Source: a bacterium (GTDB lineage: Bacteria > Spirochaetota > UBA4802 > UBA5550). From it: 10,245 nucleotides of DNA. Shown piece by piece: positions 1 to 5,992 of the stretch (the stretch's first letter is position 1; the number at the start of each line of letters is the position of its first letter). The position numbers were made by a program, and so were the translations under genes. Where the stretch lies: the NCBI GenBank assembly GCA_024224995.1, contig JAAENB010000228.1, forward strand, positions 1 to 10,245, given 5' to 3'. The notes below the pieces were generated by a model. That model was not told the origin of the DNA. It ran no database searches and worked only from the letters and a program-made list of their open reading frames with translations.

Positions 1-1950
1 AATAGATCCCCCGGGATACTCTTTTAACGAAGGAATGGGGGGCAGGTCTCCCTGTACTGCCAGGCTTATGAGGCGTTTGTCCAATTTAAGAAGAAGTTTT
101 TTATCACATAGTTCTTTAATCACAGAATCAATTTCTTGTTTCTTATGAGCTGTATTAAACCGCTCATTCAGAAGCTGTTGGGTTTCTTCTTCACGAGGAG
201 CAGTTTCTGCCAGCAGGTACACAAGCCGGTGAAGACCGGACAGGCTGGTATTTGAATTAACGGCACATGTCCTGGTATCCTTGATGGCAATATATTCTCC
301 GGTATCGTTCATGGAGAGAACCGGGGTATGCTTACTCCAGAATGAAGCACGCCATTGTTCAAGTAATATGTCGGCAGCTTGAATATTGGGCCGTCCTTCA
401 AATTCATCAAATTCCGGGTGATCAAATGAATCTTTCAATGTATGGGGATTAAAACAATACGACATTCCGGTTAAATCGGCGTCTTCCAGGTCGTAGATAT
501 AGGAATATATGGGAATGGGAGAGAGGTTTAAATTTAATTTTTGGGCATTCTCAAAATAATAGTTATACCTGCGTATCTGGATTCGTGATAGTTGGGAAGG
601 AGGCGGCAGGTGTTCAATTTGGGGAATTAAGGATTTCAGAGGAGAATACATTTCGTCTGTTTCTTCGGGAAACCCCCAGAGGAAATTCCAGGTTACCCGG
701 AGTCCCAGTTCCCGTGCCCATTTAAGAAATTGAATATTCTGATACGCTTTAACCCCTTTATTCATAATTCCAAGAGTATCGGTTAAAAGGCTTTCCATTC
801 CCGGCTGTATCCAGGTGACGCCGCCTTCTTTTAACTGTTTCATTTTTTCCCTGGATATATTCGATTTTACTTCAACATATATTTCCCGTTTTGATGAGTC
901 TTTTGCCAGGACGGGAAAAACAGTTTTGTAATAATCAAGACTGAGAATACTGTCGGTTGAAAAGAACCGGGAAATACCGTATGTTTTTTCAAGTTCATTG
1001 ATTTCGTTAATAGCACGGGCCGGGCTTTTTTCTCTAAAGAGCAGCGCTTCCCTGTTATAGCCGCAAAAAGTACAGAGTTGTTTGAATCCCCACCAGCAGC
1101 CCCGGGATGTTTCAAAGGGTAAGGCGGGACTGATTGATTTTTTAATTGGTGACCGGTCCAGGGCGGTAAAATAATCATCATGAAGGGGCATTGGAATTGA
1201 ATCCATATCTTTGGCAACCAGGCGTGCCGGGTTAATATTTGCGACACCCCGGTGAACAGGGCCAAAAACTCCGGGCCATAATTCATCAGCCGGAATAGCG
1301 GTGCCCTGCTTGAGAATTTTTTTTACCAGGTCCGTAATGATATCATCACACTCGCCGGAAACAAGGTAATCGACCCAGGGAAAACAGTTATGCGTAGTTT
1401 GACCAATCAGGGATTCACATGAAATACCACCCATAAGGGTGACAATAGAAGGGTCTAATTGTTTAACTTTTCTAAGGATGGCCAGGGAAGCAGTATGTTG
1501 AGCAAAGAAAGAAGAACTGCCGAGAATTTTGGGTTTCAAAGAAACTATTTTTTTTGCCAGGTCATTAATATATTCATGAGCCAGGGTCCGGATTTCTTGT
1601 AAATATGATTTTGTATGTATACCCGTATTGAATCTTTCCAGGTAGGCTTGTTTATATACAAGGGTTTTTTCAAGGTAACGATCATCACGATCAGCGTCAA
1701 CTGACCCGGGAAAAGCAGCCTGGGCGAAGGTCCAATCGCCAAAAAGAATTCGCTGCGTATCGAATGCGCAAAACTGGTATCGTTCCAGGCCAATGTTCTC
1801 TACAAATGCCAGGTTTTCATATAAAACCCTTGTTTGAATACCTGCCTTACTGAGAATTGCTTTGATTAAGCTCAAGCCCAGGTTGGGCCTGGTTAAACTA
1901 TAATAGGGCATATTCACAAGGCAAACATCGATATTTTTTCTTTGATCCAT
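1..1950 (-). CDS. RiPP maturation radical SAM protein 1-type enzyme (B12-binding radical SAM), paralog A; 3' end beyond window
   Basis: Reading the minus strand from the ATG at 1950-1948 gives 650 uninterrupted codons that run off the left edge, starting MDQRKNIDVCLVNMPYY. The N-terminal third resembles a cobalamin-binding domain, with GSSSFFAQ followed by MGGISCES and a VDYLVSGE segment. The radical SAM cluster motif is ETSRGCWWG...CTFCGYN, with Cys at residues 285, 293 and 296 (CX7CX2C spacing). Further conserved blocks are VEVKSN, QPGMESL and TWNFLWGFPEE. The C-terminus (SGLHRLVYLL to KLDKRLISLAV) looks like the small accessory domain of this family. Known: such proteins (TIGR03975-like, relatives of PoyB/PoyC) act on ribosomal peptides carrying Nif11 or nitrile-hydratase-type leaders, often as C-methyltransferases. 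Inferred: the same role here. By eye it is roughly half identical to the divergent neighbour at 2098. Alignment to that protein, which ends about 8 residues after the equivalent YPGG, predicts a total of about 658-660 aa. An AGGAGA ribosome binding site sits 8 nt upstream of the start. Confidence 0.88.
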   Translation of the reverse strand, partial: MDQRKNIDVCLVNMPYYSLTRPNLGLSLIKAILSKAGIQTRVLYENLAFVENIGLERYQFCAFDTQRILFGDWTFAQAAFPGSVDADRDDRYLEKTLVYKQAYLERFNTGIHTKSYLQEIRTLAHEYINDLAKKIVSLKPKILGSSSFFAQHTASLAILRKVKQLDPSIVTLMGGISCESLIGQTTHNCFPWVDYLVSGECDDIITDLVKKILKQGTAIPADELWPGVFGPVHRGVANINPARLVAKDMDSIPMPLHDDYFTALDRSPIKKSISPALPFETSRGCWWGFKQLCTFCGYNREALLFREKSPARAINEINELEKTYGISRFFSTDSILSLDYYKTVFPVLAKDSSKREIYVEVKSNISREKMKQLKEGGVTWIQPGMESLLTDTLGIMNKGVKAYQNIQFLKWARELGLRVTWNFLWGFPEETDEMYSPLKSLIPQIEHLPPPSQLSRIQIRRYNYYFENAQKLNLNLSPIPIYSYIYDLEDADLTGMSYCFNPHTLKDSFDHPEFDEFEGRPNIQAADILLEQWRASFWSKHTPVLSMNDTGEYIAIKDTRTCAVNSNTSLSGLHRLVYLLAETAPREEETQQLLNERFNTAHKKQEIDSVIKELCDKKLLLKLDKRLISLAVQGDLPPIPSLKEYPGGSI

Positions 1951-1958
1951 ATACTATT

Positions 1959-1964
1959 TCTCCT
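1959..1964 (-). promoter_or_regulatory. Ribosome binding site for radical SAM paralog A
   Basis: On the minus strand the sequence reads AGGAGA followed by 8 nt and then ATG (1950-1948). It fixes the start codon, and the same start aligns with the N-terminus chosen for the paralog. Confidence 0.75.
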
Positions 1965-2015
1965 GAGCGCTAATATAGTGATATGAAGTAAGAAGAAAAT
2001 CAACAAGAATTTTAT

Positions 2016-2043
2016 ATTATAATAAATAATAAATATATTGCAA
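2016..2043 (-). promoter_or_regulatory. Predicted sigma70-type promoter for radical SAM paralog A
   Basis: The minus strand shows TTGCAA (2043-2038), a 16-nt spacer and a perfect TATAAT (2021-2016). This would start transcription near 2009 and leave a leader of about 59 nt. A weaker alternative, TTGTTG-17-TATCAC at 2006-1978, also exists. The stretch is very AT-rich, so a chance match is possible. Confidence 0.5.
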
Positions 2044-2066
2044 AATTATTTTATTCCCGTTATAGT
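2038..2066 (+). promoter_or_regulatory. Predicted sigma70-type promoter for radical SAM paralog B
   Basis: TTGCAA (2038-2043), a 17-nt spacer and TATAGT (2061-2066) give a good sigma70-like match, with a start site near 2073 and a leader of about 25 nt. The -35 hexamer is its own reverse complement and is also the best -35 for the divergent gene. This site lies inside the longest possible reading frame of paralog B, which argues against a start at 2038. Confidence 0.6.
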
Positions 2067-2084
2067 GTGTCATGAATTATCTGT

Positions 2085-2090
2085 GAGGAG
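2085..2090 (+). promoter_or_regulatory. Ribosome binding site deciding the start of paralog B
   Basis: GAGGAG lies 7 nt before ATG 2098-2100. The open frame extends upstream to an ATG at 2038, but that codon has no comparable site and coincides with the -35 element. The protein from 2098 begins MDVCLVNLPYF, which aligns with the N-terminus of paralog A. Confidence 0.8.
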
Positions 2091-2097
2091 TGACAAT

Positions 2098-4095
2098 ATG
2101 GATGTATGCCTGGTGAACTTACCTTATTTCACGGTTTGCCGTCCCACATTGGGATTAAGTCTTCTGAATACTATTTTAAATAACGCGGCTATTAAATCGA
2201 GTATTCTTTACGCGAACATACGGTTTGCCGAAGAGATTGGCCTGGACCGGTACAATCTCTGCGCCTATGACGGCAGGCATTTCTTTGTAGGGGACTGGAC
2301 ATTCGCGAATGCTGTTTTTGAAGAAGAATTTTGCGATAACAGCTATTATCTCGATCGAATTATTGATGTCCTCTCTCCCTCGATGAAAAATCTTAAAGAA
2401 CAGGAAAATATTAAAGAATATATTGATGATATCAGGGTTGCGGCAAAATCTTTTATAAATAAACTGGCAGAAGAGATTGTTTCAATATCGCCAAAAATCG
2501 TGGGTTCTTCATCCCTCACCTTTCAGCATAACGCGTCCCTGGCCTTATTTAAGAGACTGAAAGAGCTGGACCCCGGGATTGTCACTATGATGGGAGGCGG
2601 GCTGTGTGAAACAACAATGGGATATACAACGCATAAATGCTTTCCCTTTGTAGACTATGTTGTGTCAGGAGAAGGGGACAGTATCATTGTGGACCTGGTT
2701 GAAAAAATATTCCGGTATAAACGGGAGGTGCCGGTAGACGAATTACCCCAGGCGGTTTTGGGGCCCCTCTCACGGGAACAGCACTACAAAGGTCTTTCTT
2801 TTTTTAATGATACAAACAGTGAGAATAATGAAGATGGAATGTCCCGTGAACTGGTTCATGATCTGGACCATCTGCCCACGCCCGATTTTGATGATTATTT
2901 TGATACACTGTATAACTCCGGGATTAAGGCATTTGTGAAACCCGGATTGATGATAGAAACTTCCAGGGGCTGCTGGTGGGGAACAATCCAAAAATGCAAA
3001 TTTTGCGGACTGAACGGGAGAGGAATTACCTTCAGAAAAAAATCCACGCCGCGGCTTTTGTCTGAAATAGAAGAACTGGAAGAGAAGCACGGCATTAGTA
3101 AATTCGGCGCAACGGATACGGTACTGGCCCTGGATTATTTTAAGGATCTTTTTCCCACCCTGGCGAAAAGTGAAACCAGGAGAACTTTTTTCTTTGAGGT
3201 CAAGTCCAATCTAAAAAAGGAACAGCTTAAACTCATGCAGGATTCCGGCGCACTCTGGGCCCAGCCGGGGGTTGAGAGCCTTTTGACCGAGGTGCTGGAT
3301 ATTATGAGAAAAGGGGTGAAGGCATTTCAGAATATACGGCTTTTGAAATGGACCCGGGAATTTGGGCTGCGTATGCACTGGAATTTTCTCTGGGGTTTCC
3401 CCGGGGAGGATGACGAATGGTACGCGTCCTTAAAAGATCTGCTGCCGCTTCTTGAACATTTACAGCCGCCCAACTATTTGTTGAAAATCCAGGTTCACCG
3501 TTTCAGCTATTATTTTGATAATGCCAGAGAGGTCAATTTTAATCTTAAACCCATACCGGTTATGTCCTATGTGTATAATGTCCCGGAAGAAGACCTGTTT
3601 GGATTAAGCTATTCTTTTCTTCCCGATGATTGGGATAATATATTCGATAATCCTTCACTACTGGACTACAAAGAAAGACCGGGAATACAGCAGACCAGGG
3701 AGCTCATCAACAGGTGGCATGATGTATTCTGGTCGGAGCAGAGTGCCGAATTAACCATGACCGATGATGAGCAGTCTCTTACAATCAGGGATACCCGCGC
3801 CTGCGCGGTACAAGAGAATTATAGCTTAACGGGCCTCCATAGAATGGTCTATATTACCTGTGATGATACACCGCTGGAAGAAAAATTACAACAGGCTGTT
3901 TTTGAGAAATTTGGTGTTGATAGCAGACAGGACGAATTATCCGCTGTGGTTGATGATTTATACCGGGATAAACTTATTATTAAGCAGGATAGCCGTTTAA
4001 TGAGCCTGGCATTGAAGGCAAATTTACCGCCCTTACCGAGAGACGTGGAATATCCCGGGGGAGCCGTGGATATCTCTTCCTGGAAGAAAATATAA
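2098..4095 (+). CDS. RiPP maturation radical SAM protein 1-type enzyme (B12-binding radical SAM), paralog B
   Basis: This complete gene encodes 665 aa and ends in TAA. The N-terminal region (about residues 1-220) looks cobalamin-binding: MDVCLVNLPYF, GSSSLTFQHNASL, MGGGLCETTMG and FVDYVVSGEGD. The radical SAM core begins at ETSRGCWWG...CKFCGLNG, with cluster Cys at residues 292, 300 and 303 (CX7CX2C). It continues through FFEVKSN, QPGVESL and HWNFLWGFPGE. The last 100 residues or so (LTGLHRMVY to KQDSRLMSLAL) match the C-terminal accessory region of this family. Known: family members modify RiPP precursor peptides, and characterised relatives methylate unactivated carbons using methylcobalamin and SAM. 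Inferred: a cytoplasmic peptide C-methyltransferase, possibly sharing a substrate with paralog A. No precursor peptide gene or leader-peptide sequence is visible nearby. It converges on the SnoaL-like gene with a 14-bp gap and no obvious terminator hairpin. Confidence 0.9.
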   Translation: MDVCLVNLPYFTVCRPTLGLSLLNTILNNAAIKSSILYANIRFAEEIGLDRYNLCAYDGRHFFVGDWTFANAVFEEEFCDNSYYLDRIIDVLSPSMKNLKEQENIKEYIDDIRVAAKSFINKLAEEIVSISPKIVGSSSLTFQHNASLALFKRLKELDPGIVTMMGGGLCETTMGYTTHKCFPFVDYVVSGEGDSIIVDLVEKIFRYKREVPVDELPQAVLGPLSREQHYKGLSFFNDTNSENNEDGMSRELVHDLDHLPTPDFDDYFDTLYNSGIKAFVKPGLMIETSRGCWWGTIQKCKFCGLNGRGITFRKKSTPRLLSEIEELEEKHGISKFGATDTVLALDYFKDLFPTLAKSETRRTFFFEVKSNLKKEQLKLMQDSGALWAQPGVESLLTEVLDIMRKGVKAFQNIRLLKWTREFGLRMHWNFLWGFPGEDDEWYASLKDLLPLLEHLQPPNYLLKIQVHRFSYYFDNAREVNFNLKPIPVMSYVYNVPEEDLFGLSYSFLPDDWDNIFDNPSLLDYKERPGIQQTRELINRWHDVFWSEQSAELTMTDDEQSLTIRDTRACAVQENYSLTGLHRMVYITCDDTPLEEKLQQAVFEKFGVDSRQDELSAVVDDLYRDKLIIKQDSRLMSLALKANLPPLPRDVEYPGGAVDISSWKKI

Positions 4096-4109
4096 GCGGA
4101 ATGGCGTCT

Positions 4110-4544
4110 TTATTCGTCTGTTGAGGCTCCAAGCTTTTTTAGTTGAGAAGCCATGTCGCTTAATTCCCAGCGTTCAATGATTTTTCCCGATTCAACGCGG
4201 AAAAACGCGAATGCCGAGAGGCGGAACTGTTTATTGGTTGGAGTTTCTCCCATGAGGCTTCCGGTATGGATCACGTCCGCGTAGAGACGGGCGGCTACGA
4301 CCTCTTCTTCGGAAACAGCCTGCTCAATGACAACCTGGTAGCAGGGAAGTCCCGGTTCCGGAGCCGTTATTTTCGTCCGTGCTTCTTTAATGGATTTTTT
4401 ATACCCTTCCCGGTTGGGAGTGAACCCCGGAGCGGGGTTATGATTAATAAAGTTTTCATGAAGAATTTCATCCAGGGAATCAAGGCCGCCCTTGTTGGCT
4501 TCCTTGATGAAATTCTCCAGTATTGTTCTGGGATTGTCCGGCAT
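4110..4544 (-). CDS. SnoaL-like / ester cyclase family protein (NTF2-like fold)
   Basis: The product is 144 aa, the usual size for single-domain SnoaL-like proteins. Family features visible are HENFINHNP (residues 29-37), HTGSLMGETPTNKQ (93-106) and a C-terminal RVESGKIIERWELSDMAS segment that ends in a KKLG tail. Known: the fold includes polyketide cyclases and many small hydrolases, isomerases and uncharacterised ester-cyclase-like proteins, so the exact reaction cannot be read from sequence. The protein is soluble and has no signal peptide. I chose ATG 4544-4542 because AAGGTGA lies 5 nt upstream. A GTG at 4553-4551 in the same frame would add three residues, but it overlaps that ribosome binding site and has none of its own. 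A promoter directly upstream implies monocistronic transcription. A tailoring role in the neighbouring peptide pathways is only a possibility. Confidence 0.85.
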   Translation of the reverse strand: MPDNPRTILENFIKEANKGGLDSLDEILHENFINHNPAPGFTPNREGYKKSIKEARTKITAPEPGLPCYQVVIEQAVSEEEVVAARLYADVIHTGSLMGETPTNKQFRLSAFAFFRVESGKIIERWELSDMASQLKKLGASTDE

Positions 4545-4549
4545 AATGC

Positions 4550-4556
4550 TCACCTT
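4550..4556 (-). promoter_or_regulatory. Ribosome binding site deciding the SnoaL-like start
   Basis: AAGGTGA on the minus strand lies 5 nt before ATG 4544. It supports that codon over the in-frame GTG at 4553, whose bases overlap this site. Confidence 0.65.
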
Positions 4557-4580
4557 TTGAAATTTTTTTCCTGATTATTC

Positions 4581-4609
4581 ATACTAACAGCAACGTTGTA
4601 GATAGTCAA
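4581..4609 (-). promoter_or_regulatory. Predicted sigma70 promoter of the SnoaL-like gene
   Basis: The minus strand reads TTGACT (4609-4604), a 17-nt spacer and TAGTAT (4586-4581), a strong sigma70-like pair. The start site would be near 4574, giving a leader of about 30 nt. It occupies most of the gap behind the esterase gene, in which I see no hairpin terminator. Confidence 0.65.
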
Positions 4610-4640
4610 CAAAAATCCGGAGTTTATAGGTACTTGATTT

Positions 4641-5831
4641 TTACGCGTAACAGTCTGCTAGCGGAAAAGAGTATGTATAATTGATTGAACCCAGGGTGTA
4701 CCAGAGTTGATTCATGGTATCGGCGTTTAATTTATCCTTTTGAAGAATATAATATTCTCCGGCGTCATCTAATTTATATGATTCCGATATTAATTCGTTG
4801 TCAAAATCAAGATCATAGACTTTATCTATAATTTTCTGTTGAATTTCATTTTCAAATGTTGCGGCATCAACCGCTTCCGGAACGTTCCGGAAAACCGATT
4901 CAAGTCCCGACATAATAGATCCGTAAAAAGCGCTGAAGTGAGTCCCCGAAGGAACATACATGGTGTCGTAATCAAGTCCCTGGTAATCGCGTTTTTCCAG
5001 AACTTTTACGAATTCCTTTAAATTATCTACCATATATTTTTTTTCAGCCATACCAATGCTTAAAAATAATCGTACCGGCAAATCTTTTCTCTTCTTATAA
5101 TAATTTTCTTCCAGGAGCTTAATGCCTCCATGATTATGAAAGGAATAGTTCTTAAAATCGTTCCAATACAGTGAAGGACTTACGGCAATATATTTTGAAA
5201 AAATATCCGGCTGGGTAAAGATTGAATAGACGCAGAAGAGACCTCCCAGTGATCCGCCAAAGAGTATCCGTTCTTTTTTATTAGTTCTGTATTTTTTATC
5301 AATTAAGGGAAGAATTTCTTTTGTTAAACACTTCTGAAAAATATGGGCTCCTCCCGAAGTTTCATAAGAAGCCTGGTTAACGTTCGTAGGAGTAAAATCC
5401 CTGGTACGCATATCTTTGCCCTGGTAGTTGATGCCCACTATTATCATTTCCGGAATAATTTTTCTTCTCATGGCAGACTCAACCGCGTTGACCATGAGGC
5501 CCATAAGATACCGCCCATCCAGCACATACAGAACAGGATATTTCCTGTTAAGCTTTTTATCCTGATACGAATGGGGAAGATAAACATGCAGCTTATACTT
5601 GTCCCGGACATATACTGAGGTAAACTTTTCTTCTACAATGTTATTAACCACGTCACTTGCTTTTTCCTGTTTTCCATGAATCATTTTATTCGAAATGAAT
5701 ACATAAAAGCAAAAAAGAACTATAAGGTATTCCGTAAAGGAGTTTTCCGTGAAAGTTGTAAGACCGGCAATGAGTAAGCCGAAGCTCAGAAAAGTTACCG
5801 TTTTTATTATACTAATTTTTTTTAAAGTCAT
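4641..5831 (-). CDS. Membrane-anchored alpha/beta-hydrolase esterase (Fes/IroE/esterase-D superfamily)
   Basis: The product is 396 aa. Two hydrophobic stretches at residues 9-26 and 34-47 form a short N-terminal hairpin. Lysines before the first (K4, K5, K10) and after the second (KMIHGKQEK) suggest that both ends face the cytoplasm. The catalytic domain (about 65-315) carries YPVLYVLDG (98-106), the nucleophile motif FGGSLGG with Ser194, and GTH with likely catalytic His298; E263 in GMAE is a possible acid residue. The segment HIFQKCLTKEILPLIDKKYRT is typical of the PF00756 esterase family. Known: this family cleaves esters, including siderophore and other secondary-metabolite esters. Here the substrate is unknown. 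About 75 C-terminal residues after the catalytic domain have no recognisable motif. An AAGAGGA ribosome binding site (5848-5842) lies 10 nt before the ATG. It lies 161 bp downstream of the NRPS on the same strand, so it could act on the NRPS product, but it has its own promoter. Confidence 0.87.
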   Translation of the reverse strand: MTLKKISIIKTVTFLSFGLLIAGLTTFTENSFTEYLIVLFCFYVFISNKMIHGKQEKASDVVNNIVEEKFTSVYVRDKYKLHVYLPHSYQDKKLNRKYPVLYVLDGRYLMGLMVNAVESAMRRKIIPEMIIVGINYQGKDMRTRDFTPTNVNQASYETSGGAHIFQKCLTKEILPLIDKKYRTNKKERILFGGSLGGLFCVYSIFTQPDIFSKYIAVSPSLYWNDFKNYSFHNHGGIKLLEENYYKKRKDLPVRLFLSIGMAEKKYMVDNLKEFVKVLEKRDYQGLDYDTMYVPSGTHFSAFYGSIMSGLESVFRNVPEAVDAATFENEIQQKIIDKVYDLDFDNELISESYKLDDAGEYYILQKDKLNADTMNQLWYTLGSINYTYSFPLADCYA

Positions 5832-5870
5832 TGTTTTGTAATCCTCTTCTTTTTCCTATAATGTCTCTAT

Positions 5871-5899
5871 AACATAATCAATTAAGTAAGGATCGTCAA
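5871..5899 (-). promoter_or_regulatory. Predicted sigma70 promoter of the esterase gene
   Basis: The minus strand reads TTGACG (5899-5894), a 17-nt spacer and TATGTT (5876-5871). This gives a leader of roughly 30-35 nt to the ATG at 5831. It lies in the 161-bp gap after the NRPS stop codon. I see no convincing NRPS terminator hairpin there, so read-through from the NRPS is also possible. Confidence 0.6.
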
Positions 5900-5992
5900 C
5901 ATGCGGGGAATGAATGCTAGCTGTAGAGGAACAAACAACAGTATTTTTTAAGAAGTGCACGTTCGTTGGGAATGTATATGAAATTTTGATTA

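Noticed and set aside
867..1793. Minus-strand ORFs of 139 aa (867-1286) and 82 aa (1545-1793) within the radical SAM paralog A region
   Set aside because: They are out-of-frame shadows. The continuous family-matching frame from 1950 to position 1 covers both and has all motifs.
2038..2097. N-terminal extension of paralog B from an ATG at 2038 (20 extra residues)
   Set aside because: It has no ribosome binding site and overlaps a good -35/-10 pair. The extension is absent from paralog A, while ATG 2098 has GAGGAG 7 nt upstream.
4096..4109. Shared terminator between the convergent genes
   Set aside because: The 14-bp gap and its flanks show no clear inverted repeat followed by a T-run in either direction.
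4266..4574. Plus-strand 102-aa ORF across the SnoaL-like gene
   Set aside because: It is antisense to a clear SnoaL-like frame, has no family motifs, and would run through that gene's promoter-proximal region.
5857..5862. Plus-strand TATAAT as a promoter
   Set aside because: There is no suitable -35 at 16-18 nt and no plus-strand gene downstream; the next coding sequence there is the antisense NRPS.
5901..5951. 16-codon plus-strand ORF (MRGMNASCRGTNNSIF) in the esterase-NRPS gap, considered as a peptide precursor
   Set aside because: It has no ribosome binding site, is too short for a leader plus core, and does not resemble any RiPP leader.
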